From Diphasiastrum complanatum (Eukaryota; Streptophyta; Lycopodiopsida; Lycopodiales; Lycopodiaceae), in assembly GCA_029204225.1 (NCBI GenBank), contig CM055100.1, positions 58,526,975 to 58,590,974 on the forward strand: a DNA stretch of 64,000 nt, read 5' to 3'. Under the pieces are notes generated by a model. The model saw nothing but the letters and a program-made list of their open reading frames with translations. It had not been told where the DNA came from and made no database searches. The position numbers and the translations under genes are program-made. Position 1 is the stretch's first letter. Each line of letters begins with the position of its first letter. Below are positions 35,061 to 46,432 of the stretch, piece after piece.

Positions 35061-37035
35061 CTTTTATGCTTTTTTAAGATAGATGCGATGTTTACTTCTA
35101 TTTCCTTGCTTTTTTAGCTTTGATTGAGATGTTTGGCACATGACAAGGAGTTAAATGTCATTCCATAAGGTTTACCATGCAAAACTACATGATGTTCTAT
35201 AATATTCATCAATCAAAGAAAGCTAAGGATATGGATGTATAGATTGTATGATAACTTGTAGGAAAATAATGAGTCTCATTCGAGTTTGTGATTTTCAAGA
35301 GAATTTTGTTAGATAATACAAACTTTTGTTCAAGTTCATAATTTTGTAAGGTAAGAATGAGTCATTGTACAAGATGCCAATCAATTGTTGACTCTTGCAA
35401 TTTTGCATAACATTATGATTCATCACCTGTATACATTTCCCAAATCCTTTTAAGAAAGTGTGAAAAGATTGATTGTTGCATAAGAAAGATTCCCACAAAA
35501 TACTAATGTGAAATTTATCTCATACTTATACATACATAAATGCACAAATATTGTGCATGAATTTTATTTTATTTTCAAAATATTATTGAGATCACAAAAA
35601 CACACTTTTGTTTAGTTCAATACAAATAAGACTACAATAACCACTACCAGAGTTGCTATTTAAAATATTAAAATATGAAATGTTCTATTATGATGTGTAC
35701 ATAAAGAGTTTATTAGACATCCATACTCCTATTGTGCTTGAACTTTTTCTGAACATCAAAACATGTACTCTCTAATTACAACAAATGGGGTATAAAATTC
35801 TGTTCAAAAATCTATACAATACAAAAAGAAAAATCTCAAGTAGCCAATCAACTTTCAAACTGCTCTTAAGTATAATAGAATCATGTGAGAAAAGGTTAAG
35901 ATCCACTAAGATCTTGAAAAAAGCATGCAAACAATACAAAAAATATATTATATTTTTGGGCCTAAAATGTGACTTGACAATTATTTTGGCTAGGCAAATT
36001 TATGATCACCTGAAATTTAGACAAAATTAGCTTCAAATTTGATAAATAAAAACCTTGCAGACAAATGTTTTGACCAAACTTGAGAGTATAATTTTTTATT
36101 TGAACAACTTCAGGATAGTCTAAATTTCCTGATATGTCCTCAAGTAGCCTTCTATAAAAATCATAATCAATGCATGTAGCCATTGGAAAAAGAAAATGAA
36201 AAACTATTTTAGAATCCTCTAACTTGATCATTATATTCACAAAGTCCTCAATAAGTAATAGCTTTTAGGTAGCTTATGCTTTCAAGCCCTTATGTGTTCA
36301 ATTTGATACGTTTAAAATGATCATTCAACATGAAATATGTTTTAAGTAAACCCAAGAAACTCCCTCAGAAAATCATTTTAATGTTGTTCGTCATTCATCT
36401 GAAAAGTTTGGATTTGCATTCCTGGTGGCAATGAATGTAAGAGGTGTTGATCATTCTGAAGCTAGAAAGTATGTTAAAATATGTTGAAGTAGCTAAGTTA
36501 TAACTTCAACTGCAACTGGACAGAAACAATGAATGGAATAACAAAAAGCCTCTTCGATCTTTGTTTGTTTCGACAATATTATGAACAATTGAAAACAGTC
36601 AAGTGGACCTTGAAACATAGCAAAGATGGGAAAACACCTAATTAATTAGAAGAAGTGTGTGAATCTTATTACCTTCGTGACAATACAAAAAGTCAAGCCT
36701 GGCCATTGGCAAACATATGGATACATGTGGCTCGTTAGTCCCTAGGGGGTCCTGAAGGGTGACACTCAGCCCCGTAGTTCGGGATAATAACCGTTAGGTA
36801 CTAGGATCTAGAGGGCTTGGTCTATATCCATAAGGAGTGCCACTAAGTGGAGGGCACCTTAAGTTACTAAGGGTGGGTCGCTAGAGTTAGGTAGGACCTA
36901 TGTGCCCACATGTACAGTATGCATGAGGGCATCCACATGCACAGTAGTAACTGTGCATGGTCTCCTGGAGGTTGGGCGCTGGTCCTATATGGTGGCCTAT
37001 GGATGTAGAGCCAAGTACAAGATAGTGGGTGGAGA
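35061..37035. other. AT-rich, no recognisable gene
   Basis: Frames up to 92 codons (35962-36240 minus, 35785-36030 plus) overlap each other on opposite strands and show no domains. From about 36720 the base composition turns markedly richer in G and C without any coding signal, suggesting another insertion boundary. Confidence 0.45.
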
Positions 37036-37356
37036 TCCAGAGTCACTCTTCAATCGTGTTGGTCCTCTGTCCATTCTTCCTAGTAGTCGGTCACCTTATG
37101 GAACCGAACGTCACACGATCCACCCTATCGTAGGATCCAATCCAGATCCACCCTCCGCGCCCTAGCATGTGACCTGTAACAAGCAAGATCCGACCTCTAA
37201 CCCTAACAGCGTCCCGTACCACTACTAGAGGCATCAGCCATCTCCCACCCCAGCTCACAAGCGATCACCATCCACTCTCTCCTAGGTAGATAGAATGAAC
37301 GGTAAACCTCCTCTCCTTGTATACCTCCAAGGTAGGAGTCTCCAAGCCATTGAGCT
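37036..37356 (-). mobile_element. degenerate solo LTR of the chromovirus family
   Basis: Colinear with the minus-strand LTR at 8225-8659: shared CAAGCAAGATCCGAC, CAGCCATCTCCC, TCTCCTAGGTAGATAGAATG and TTGTATACCTCCAAGG words in the same order. Both ends are lost and divergence is high. No internal region is attached. Confidence 0.75.
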
Positions 37357-38544
37357 TAAAGCTAGGCGTCAAATTCTTCTAAGCTATTTTGAAGATAAAA
37401 GTTTTATCTTTAAGAATCTATCATCAAGACGAATAATGTGCTAGCCTTTTTTATTACTACTCTCAAGAGATTATAATTCTTGAATGAAACCTAACTTTCA
37501 AAAAAAATTATTTAAATTTAGAGAGAAAAAATTCAATATTTTTCAAACGTAATTCTTTTTAGCATAAGCATGATAGAATTTAAAATAGACTAGCTTAAGC
37601 TACCATTATCATACAATCTACAATAAAGTTTGTAAGCTTCAAAATATATGATGCTTTAACTTTGATCGACCATTAGAAAGCAAAGTGTACATATTTAAAA
37701 TTCGATACTTGTAAATACAATTATTGAAGAAACAAAATGTTTTTATTACCAAAGCTTTGCTAGCTTTCAACTCTCAATTTGACGAAAAGACACGAAGCGA
37801 AAATGTTCACAAACATCACGACAAGACACAAAACAAAAATGTTCGCGACACGAAATCCTTCGTGCTCCAAAGGACCAAGAAGATCAACCAAGTACCGTGG
37901 AGTACAAACGCTTGATCTAATATGGTGACATCAACAGAAGAGCTTTAGGACGTGGCTAATCCATCACTCTGGTAATCCATGATTAGTTATAGATGTTTAT
38001 TCTGTCTGATCAGGGATGTTACTCGAAGTGAGACGAAAAAGTTTGCGAAATATATACATTTTGCTTGATGCATAAAATACATACAGATAGACGAAAAATA
38101 CATAATACATGTCCGCCTGTGAGCGAGACAATTTTGTAAGAGGATCAATAGATCGAAGAAGTCTGCTAGTAAGCGAGACACTATTCATGGGAGAACATTA
38201 TTTATCTCACGCCAATGCACAGTGTGGGTCTGTCACACAGTGCTCCAATTAAGCTATTTACGGATAAAACTTGAAGTTAGCTTTCTTGGGATACTTATTT
38301 TTTCTCTATTGGATAAGTATTCAGAAGTTATCACCACTTTTGTGTGGCTAGCTTAGATTTGGCCATTTTCATTTCCATTTGGGAGAGAAGCACTTCACAT
38401 TTCACATCTAAATTTTGTTATAGTGGCAATTTTTTTTCAAGTCGTTCATTCTGAAGAATCAATGTAAAAAATTGGCTCGCATCAAAATTTGTCTCAACTC
38501 CCATTTTGAGAATAACGGATCCAAATATTTCGTTTGTCATTAAT
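37357..38544. other. no recognisable gene
   Basis: AT-rich DNA. Two ACAAAAATGTTCGCGACAC-like words (37800-37860) form a short imperfect repeat. Frames of 60-65 codons lack domains. Confidence 0.4.
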
Positions 38545-38860
38545 AATTGATGTGAGTGATACGACTATTGGAGTTGTTCTCTTATGAGAGGGGCAACCCG
38601 TTGCTTTTCAGAGCAAAAAATTAACCGATGTGCAAGTCAACTATACAATGCAAGAAAAAGAGTTGTTTGTGGTGATCCATGCATTGAAATCATGAAGACA
38701 TTCTTCGTATGGTAATAAGTTCATGGTCAACATGGATCACCAACCTCTAAAATATTTTTGCAATCAAAACGATCTGAGAGGTCGTAACGCTCGATGGACT
38801 AGGAATTCAACTCTAAAGTGTGGTATATCGAAGGCACCACTAATCGGGTGTAATTTAAAT
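38545..38860 (+). pseudogene. gypsy RNase H relic
   Basis: Frames contain YTMQEKELFVVIHALK, FMVNMDHQPLKYF (the usual TDHQ motif changed to MDHQ) and NDLRGRNARW, the order of a gypsy RNase H domain. Stops interrupt the start and unrelated AT-rich DNA follows. Confidence 0.8.
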
Positions 38861-39474
38861 TTTTTAAATATTTTTATATATTTAAAACAAAAACACGTTT
38901 ATGTGCAAACGCTTGCACGTGCAAGCGTTCTAAAACTAAAAAAAAAAATGGCTCACATCAAAATGGCGGCCCTCCAAGTAATTTTCTAATTTTTTTTTGA
39001 AAGAAATGTTTGCCATACGTGTGATTGAATTGTTGTATAGATTCAATATGTGTGAGAGACAAAAACGATTGTTTGTACAATTTCATAACATTGTCAACAA
39101 ATGCAATTTTGAATTTCTCTAGATCTTAGTGACTAGATATGTTTGAGTGTTTTACCATGCTCGAACTTGTTTTTGAAAATACAATGAGGTGAAATAGATT
39201 TTATCCTCTTCAAAATAATGGGCAAAGTGGGGTTGGCCTCAGGTGAATATTGCAGAAAAGAAGCGCGGATGGAGGGAAAGAGAGAGAGAAATAAATAAAG
39301 GAGAGGGGCCCAAGGGGTGCGGCCAAACACTCACGATGGAGGAGGAATCTTGGTGGCTGAATGCTTGTCTTCGGATGAGTGTTCGGCCATTGTTTTTTAA
39401 ATAAAATGCAAAATTTGGAATTGATTCCAAAGACAAAATTTGGTTATAACATATGTTTGAACTTCTATATGGAA
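38861..39474. other. no recognisable gene
   Basis: AT-rich start, then a purine-rich GAGAGAGAAA segment at 39265-39305. Overlapping minus-strand frames here have no domain. Confidence 0.4.
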
Positions 39475-40740
39475 TGTCTTTTATCCACTATCATAAACAA
39501 CTGAAAAAGATGCATGAAAGAGAAAACACTTCTGAAGATGAAGAGGATCCCAACAATGAGTCTGATGAGCAAAGTGATAGCGACGAAGTACATGAGTAAA
39601 ACGACGATGAAAGTGTTATAGATCCAGAAACAGTGCAGACCAAGATTCAGATCTAGATGCAATGTCAGATGGCGAAAACTAGGATTCAGATCCAGATGCA
39701 ATGATAGATGGCAAAAATCTGGACTCAAACAAAAGAGCATTTACGAATAGCAAAAGTCCTAAACAAAATATAGAGAAGCAATGTTCATTTGAGGATGCAA
39801 AATTTAATCAAGGAGATGACATTGCTAAAGCGAACGATGATTTATTGAAAGGACAAATTTCAGATGCAAATGATGGTGACATTGCTAAAGTGAACGATGA
39901 TCAATTGGAAGGACAAATTTTAGATGCATATGATGGTCAATTGGACGAGTTAACTTCTAGCCAATATGAAAATCCTTACTAGGAGAATTGGTCTATAACC
40001 AAATGCAAAACTTGTCTCAAAAACCTAATGTGCAATGTCCAGCTGATGGTATCAACCGTCAATTTAGTGATCAACCTAAGATTGTATATGATCTTGAACA
40101 ATATTCCATCATACAATTTGATCTTCCAAATAAAGTCCAACTCCTTATTGAACATCCTTTCGAGTCTCACTTCAATCGTCAAAGTCCAAAACAAGACCTA
40201 CATCAATGTCTTAATCTGATCAATAGACAAGCAACTATGGGCCGTCAAATCGAGGATATTGTTATGCTCAAAAAATGACAATCATGACAATCACAGTCTT
40301 TCAGAATGAAGACTATTTGACACTAACATTTCATAATTTGGAATTCAGTGGCTATCTTAGAAATCCGATATGTGAATCATCCCAATTTGATTTGGGAGCT
40401 CTTGAGAATATTTGAATTTTTGATAGCGGTCTAATGGAGTATGAGGAGGTATTCAATATGGATACTGCTAGCAATGAAGAGATTTCATTATTCCATAGAA
40501 ATCCAACTCGTATCGATACTCTGGATTGTTGTTCGATGCTTCATGAATTTATTTTATAGGAAATTAAATTGGCTTCTGTTGGAGAACCTTATTCCAATGT
40601 ATTCTATATAACTCAATTACCAATATCTAATTTACATGCATATTTGGAATGTATGGACATGAATCGGGATTGGAAATATTTTCTCAATCAACCAACACTC
40701 TATTGGAAGCTGATTCTAAAATCTACCGTAAATTTGTATT
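39475..40740 (+). pseudogene. decayed unknown protein with acidic N-terminal repeats
   Basis: Three coding-like blocks in a row on the plus strand. First, an Asp/Glu-rich part (39515-39720) with a repeated DSDxDAM.DGxN unit. Second, a frame ending at 39982 with a 20-residue repeat (DIAKANDDLLKGQISDAND and a second version). Third, two long frames (39988-40278 and about 40290-40811) with no repeats, interrupted by TGA near 40415 and TAG near 40557. The composition is unlike the retroelements around it, and no domain is recognised. It may be one captured or ancient gene in decay. It ends near the copia fragment at 40880. Confidence 0.45.
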
Positions 40741-40879
40741 ACTTCCTTTGGAGAAGTTTACATTGCTCAATATATTCAAATGTGATCAATCTTCTATTGA
40801 GTAATAATTGAGTAATGTCAACAATGATTATTCATTGGTCACTATTCAGAACAATCAAAACATCAAATCCCTAGTTCAA

Positions 40880-42800
40880 CTATGGAGTATCTTCACTATT
40901 TGGGATTAATGCTTCCATTTATATGGGCCAAACCATCATTATCAAATTTACGCGTGTTTGGATGTATTGCCTATTTGTAGATACCTCAGGATATAAGTAA
41001 GAAGCTCGACTTTCACATAATCAAATCCATTTTCATTGGTTATACTGCTTCAGATAAACCTTATAAGTTGTATCATCTTGTCGAATCAGAGATATTCACC
41101 AGTCGAGATATCATTTTTATCGAAGATCAGTTTATCGACCTCAAAGGCAAGGGCAAAGCTCATACAGTTGAATTTTTGTTCTCGATTCAACTGATCCGAT
41201 CAAAGGTCTAAGCTCATCTACACTAGACAAATAGATTATTGACAATGAATCAGAAGAAGATGTTGCAACTATGCAGCAACAAAATGATCAACCTTGCTTA
41301 TCTCTCAAAGAAGCTATGGATAAAGAGTATTCGTATCTCATCTAGAACTCGACTTGGGCTATTGTCAATTTGCATGCCAGCAGAAATGTAGTTGATTGTA
41401 AATGGATATTCAAAATCAAATACAAGGCAAATGAAAGTATTGATCGAAGGAAAGCTTGACTTTTTGTGAGAGGATTTTTGTAAATACAAAATGTCAATTA
41501 TATTGAGACTTTCAGTTTGATAGTTAAGAATTCTTCAATCAGATTTCTATTGTCATTTGCTGCTGCTGCCGATCTGGAGATACACTAGATGGATGTACAG
41601 ATAGCCTATCTTAATGGAATTATCGAAGAAGATATATACATGATACAGCCCGCCGACAGTTACATTATCGAATGTAGAAATAATCATGTATGTAAACTCC
41701 ATAAAGCACTTTATGGCATGAAACAATCTACTAGAGCATAGTTCCATAAGATCAATACTTTTCTTGTCGATCACGGATATGAACCAAGCACTTCAAGTTT
41801 GAATATCTACTTAAAGTAAGTACAACAGTTTTTTATTATCACTTTCTACGTGGATGACACACTTCTTTTCAGTAGCAGCGTCAAACCAATAAAATATGAG
41901 AAACGATTGTTGTCTTTAGAATTCAACAGGACAAATATGGACAAAGCTCAATATTGTCCAGATACTCAAATCTAGAGAGAAGGAAAGTAGAAATTGATCT
42001 ACATTACTTAGTAGATATACATTTACAATATGTTGATGATCATTATAATCTGATAAATTACAAGTTCGCTCACTCACCAATGGAGCGAAGACTCAAATTG
42101 TCGAGAGACCAGTGTCCTCAAACGATAGTTGACAAGGAGCAGATGCGTGAGTACCCTTATCATTCGGTGGTAGGTTTTCTTATGTACGCAAGAGAAATGG
42201 CTTTTTGTTGTCAGTTCCTTAAGTCAATTTATGGCTAATCCTGAAATTACACATTGGAAGACTCTCATCAGAGTTATGAGATATATTTGAGCTACTATGG
42301 ACCTATGCATTTGTTATGGAGCAGTCTACAACGACAAGCTCAATATTTTTAGTGGTTATTCAGATGCAAAGTTGGGTAGGAGATGCAGACACTCGTAAAT
42401 TCAGTTATGGATTTACATTATTCCTCGACAACGGTCCTATTTCATGGAACAATTGCAAGCAAACTTTGATAGCTCTATCATATACTGAATCAGAGTATCG
42501 TAGCCTCTCAAACTACGAAGGAAGTAGTGTGGTTGAGAAATTTATTTTCAAACGTCTGTTAAAATCAATATGCTCCGACAACTTCATTTTCAAAGTGCCA
42601 TTGCTTTATCAGCTAACCTAGGTTAAGTATCACTATGCCAGAAGCAAAGTTCTTGACAAAGAGGTAAACTTGCAGTACTGTCGAACGCAAGATATGACAA
42701 CGTATATTTTTACTAGCACACTAAGCTGGGATGCACACAAAAGATTTTGTGCTAAACTAAGTTTGAAGGTCAAGGCATTCATGGATTCAGATTAAGGAGG
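40880..42800 (+). pseudogene. Ty1/copia integrase C-terminus, RT and RNase H relic
   Basis: Begins in the integrase C-terminal region (LRVFGCIAYL), then RT with IVNLHASRNVVDCKWIFKIK, MDVQIAYLNGIIEEDIYM, KLHKALYGMKQS and catalytic FYVDDTLLFS near 41850. RNase H follows (DAKL motif near 42370, SWNNCKQTLIALSYTESEY) up to 42621, and then decayed sequence to a GGAGGAG tract at 42796. Stops and frameshifts occur throughout. The 5' half (gag, protease, integrase core) is missing. Confidence 0.9.
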
Positions 42801-42803
42801 AGT

Positions 42804-43540
42804 GTTGGATTATTCTCCCATAACCCTATAGTAAATCTACATCCATTCATTTATCCAGTTATGTAGTTTTAATCGTGTTTCTACACAGTTTGCAGAAATA
42901 CACGGAAATCGCTCAACGGATGGATCAACAACGACGAACTATCGAAGGTGTCGAATGTTATTTCTGTTTGTTATGAAGTTAACGACTTACCCAAGTTGGT
43001 TAGCGAGTGAATTTCCAAGAAGTCCTCACCGGATGGATGACAACACATTGTGGCGAAGTTTCAATTACGACCTATGACCTAATTAGTTGCCCTAATGGGA
43101 TAAGCCTAAGCGGAATTCTTCATTAGTATAAATAGTTGATCATTAGAAGATATTCATATGATGAAAAGTATGACAAATATTAAGTAACAAAGTTTCTGCT
43201 TTGAATATTGCTAGCAGCGCTTACTGCTTAATCAACGGAAGTGCATCAGACAAAGTTATCAATTACTCAGAGATAGTTTAGAGTACATGGCTTCATCCAC
43301 TATTGTTTTGTACTGCATCATCTAATTTGTACATGCTAACTGAATCAATCTACCTTGTTATTTTGTTCAGTATTATGTCAGAATGATTGCGTGTTTCTCT
43401 ATAGTTATTTTGTATCTGATTATCTCGTATTGTTTAGTCTGCTATATCGAACTATTTTTGTTTCGAATACTGCAATATTCAATAAACAATTTACTCTGTA
43501 ATTGTTTGTCTATGGAATCACTTTAGTGTTAACGATTCTA
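42804..43540 (+). repeat. 3' LTR of the copia relic
   Basis: Starts TGTTGGATTATTCTCCC directly after a purine-rich AAGGAGGAG tract at the end of RNase H. A TATAAATA box lies at 43127-43134. The 3' boundary is uncertain because no second copy is present. The start resembles the sequence at 48971 in intron 1 of the host gene. Confidence 0.6.
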
Positions 43541-43559
43541 AGTTAGTTACTAAAAGAAC

Positions 43560-43702
43560 AAACGTGACGATTGTCGCAATAACTTTGTTCGTTTTTTATA
43601 GGCGTAGTCATGCATTAGAAGAAGGGTTATCTCGCATAGACCGATAGTTTGTCTTTCAACCTTTAGTTCATCACTATCGTATCTTCTTTCCTTCTTCCAA
43701 CA
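43560..43702 (+). repeat. LTR 3'-end fragment
   Basis: Contains GGCGTAGTCATGCATTAG and ends CTTTCCTTCTTCCAACA at 43702, matching the end of the LTR finishing at 44331. It is not followed by a primer site, so it is a detached end. Confidence 0.6.
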
Positions 43703-43861
43703 ACTATGATGTCGAAGAAGCAGACAAAAGAAGATATTGTGGTGATATTCTCTGTCTATTCCATGCATATTGGTTGCAAAAAAAGCAATATGGTGTTTCA
43801 TCAACCTCTTCTTCGACAATCAGTTTTTCATCATCTATCTTGCAATATACTGATGTTTAAT

Positions 43862-44331
43862 TAACTTAGGGCATTGTCTATAAGTAGGCAAGTGACATCA
43901 TTCTAAGGATTTTTTTGGCTCATTTGCAAATGAGAGAGCTTACTCTGCTCTTTGTGAATGTGAGCCTTGGGAATAGAGCTTCCTAGGTCTCATGTGCCCA
44001 ATCCACATAAATCCCATCCCATTTTGTTATTGATTTGCTTCCATCTCCTTGAATTCTACTTGGAGATCTATTTGTACTTTGTATTTTATGGCTATATCAA
44101 CATGAATGTTTGTACTTGATTACTAACTAGATTCTAACTTTGAAATCATTAGAATTTGTTAGATTGATTTTGTAGATCAATTAGAATCGAACATGGCATT
44201 AGCCGTGATAGTTTTGTTTGAATTTGATATGCGTAGTCATACATTAGGAGAAAGATTATTTCACAAAGCCCAATAGTGTATCTATCGAATGTAGTCTTTT
44301 CTCTATTGAGCATCCTTTCCTTCTTCCAACA
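43862..44331 (+). repeat. LTR of a copia-type element, 5' truncated
   Basis: Shares blocks with 34656-35060 and ends CTTTCCTTCTTCCAACA. The next bases (44332-44344) read TGGAATCAGAGCA, one mismatch from the initiator-Met primer site, which fixes this as an LTR/primer junction. The internal region that should follow is mostly gone, apart from the integrase piece at 44753. Confidence 0.7.
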
Positions 44332-44752
44332 TGGAATCAGAGCAGTAACTTTTGGTATCAATGGATTTCTGTTGATTTTCAATTAAAAAGTTGCATTATA
44401 ACAATGTCTTGATATTATTAGATACTATTTTTCATTCTTAAGTCATTGATTCATCGACAGACTCACTTCCAGGGGTTTTGACATTCTACAAATAAATTTT
44501 TTGCGAGTTTCTTCTACACATGTTCCAACAAAATGGTGGCATAATACTTTAAAATTTGACTATCTTTCAAATTCTAAATAGGTCCATCACAAAATACTTT
44601 GTTACTCTGTAAATATAGGTTTACTTTTGTCAAAAAAAAAATTGTTCTTGAAGTTGTAAAAGTTAGCATGTCGGCGTGCTAGCCTACAAATTTTTTATTT
44701 CAAAAAAATGATGTTTTTTTGAAGAACTTTTTGAAAAAATATTTTTTTTTGG

Positions 44753-44920
44753 AGCTACTTTATTATCTTCATCGACAAATTTATGAGAAGAACAACTTTT
44801 TATTTCGTTAAGCAAAAATCGGAGGCTATCGATCTCTTTCAACAATTCAAGGAGCGTGTAGAACTCGAAACTAATAAAAGAATTAAAGTACCGAGGTCAG
44901 ACGACGAGTTATGATTTCAT
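44753..44920 (+). pseudogene. copia integrase core fragment
   Basis: The frame shows FIDKFMRRTTFYFVKQKSEA then FQQFKERVE and RSDDEL, the core of a copia integrase between the first and second catalytic aspartates (one catalytic D visible in FIDK). Nothing before or after continues it. Confidence 0.75.
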
Positions 44921-45565
44921 TCGTTAAAAATCAATAAACTAAATGTACTGTCTTTATATATGGATCAATCCATGCATCTCGACCCCCATAGAATTTTGGG
45001 AGTTCATTTTTTTTTCCCATGCTTGGCCAATCTCTTGAAAGTTCTCTATATTGTAGCCACACAAAGTAAATATCTAGAGAGTGCCATGTGAAGAAGTTGT
45101 CGGCTGAATCGACAAATAACACTCACATGGCTCTTCCATGTGTGGCACAACCACACACAATTTGTTTACGAATTCTTATTTAATATTCTTTTAAAAGATT
45201 GTGTGGCGTTTAATGTTGTTAAAATTCATGCCAATGCAACTCCTTGAGCCTATTTTCTAGTGGCCAATTTGTTGAAATTTTAACTAAGTGTAGGGCTTGG
45301 CACAATAACATCATGTGAATAATACCACATTATCTTGTTGTGATATGTGACAACATAGAAACCTAAAATTGTGTAAAGCTAGTCCACTTGGCTTAACTAA
45401 ATCGTGTACACCATGTATCTACAACATACTTAGCTCTTGGAGTGACTGAGATATATAAGAGATGTTACTTATAGTGAGCAACTAATTCAAGGTATTTGAA
45501 ATATAATCCCTCCAAGCAAGGGAAGACCGATTCTTCCCAACTCAGCTAGTGGTTAACGTCTCATA
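44921..45565. other. no recognisable gene
   Basis: AT-rich. It probably includes further decayed LINE sequence on the minus strand, but no motif is firm. A 63-codon minus frame at 44931-45122 is unassigned. Confidence 0.4.
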
Positions 45566-45832
45566 CTAAACATAGGTCCTATAAATAGAACCCCCAAGTA
45601 TGTATAGGGAGATAACATCTATAGTCATTGACCATTGACTACGAACCAGTATCACTACAGTAAAAGATATAGTTGTATTGAAGACCACAATCTTGGTCTT
45701 CTTGACGTTGACCTTCGAAACAAAGTCATTACATAATATCCAAATGTCGATGTAGATCCTTCGTAGCCAAGGAGACCAGAACCACATACCATCATATACT
45801 AAGATCGATGTTAGAGTGTCACAAGTCTTCAC
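45566..45832 (-). pseudogene. LINE (non-LTR) reverse transcriptase relic
   Basis: Minus-strand frame with TLTSILVYDGMWFWS, where non-LTR RTs have their YADD catalytic box (here lost), followed by LCNDFVSKVNVKKTKIVVFN, which fits the 'gL.VN..KTK.m.F' block that follows it in LINE RTs. About 90 codons remain. Confidence 0.6.
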
Positions 45833-45952
45833 CTTCGCTTGATAATGCTCTTGACCTCATTTATACATAGGCCAGATAGTGTGGGAAATAAACAACACCA
45901 TGTTTCACTCCAATGGTTCTATCAAGTGTGTGAGATAAACCCTCCTTTCATA

Positions 45953-45992
<40 letters not shown>

Positions 45993-46189
45993 TTTTTGGA
46001 TAGATTGCCTTTAACACCAAGATTCAATCTATTGCTTTTGAGAGTTGCAAAATATTAAGAGTGGTACGTCATCTTTGTGATATCACATTCATATACTCTT
46101 GTCCTCTACAAGGCAAGGCCAAAAAGTGGGTGTGTTGGTGTTGGTTACGTGGCAAAATCTGAATGATCTAAGGGAAATCCAAGGGTGTG
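45833..46189. other. upstream flank of the host gene, with (GA)n
   Basis: Holds a (GA)n tract at 45956-45990. It may contain distal promoter elements of the gene starting near 46190, but no TATA box is evident. Confidence 0.5.
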
Positions 46190-46432
46190 AGGCAAAGGTG
46201 CCAAATAAGAGATTGCATATTAGGGTTTTATCTAGAATCCTAGGGTTTAACTTTCTCTCTCTCGCTCGCTCGCTCGCTCTCTCTCTCTCATCGATCGATC
46301 AATCAATCGATCAATAGATCGATACAGTTTCATCCCTCGCCATAGCTAATATTATTTGTTGTACTGTGGCAAAACGCTGAGGCCTGCGCATGGGAGCTTG
46401 AAGTGATGTGAAGAGCTGCTGCAGTGGTGGGT
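46190..46432 (+). promoter_or_regulatory. 5' leader of the RNA-binding gene with two uORFs
   Basis: TAGGGTTT occurs twice (46221 and 46241), followed by a CT-rich tract with CGCT repeats (46251-46289) and an ATCGATC-rich stretch, all usual for plant leaders near a transcription start. Two short upstream ORFs precede the main ATG: a three-codon one at 46390-46401 and an immediate start-stop, ATGTGA, at 46406-46411, only about 20 bases before the main start. Such AUG-stop elements can stall ribosomes and regulate translation or mRNA decay. Confidence 0.6.

Noticed and set aside
35785-36240. Opposed frames of 81 and 92 codons
   Set aside because: AT-rich chance frames overlapping on opposite strands without domain or splice context.
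46099-46317. 72-codon frame upstream of the RNA-binding gene
   Set aside because: It ends in the Leu/Ser-coding CT tract of the leader and lacks any domain; it overlaps leader features.
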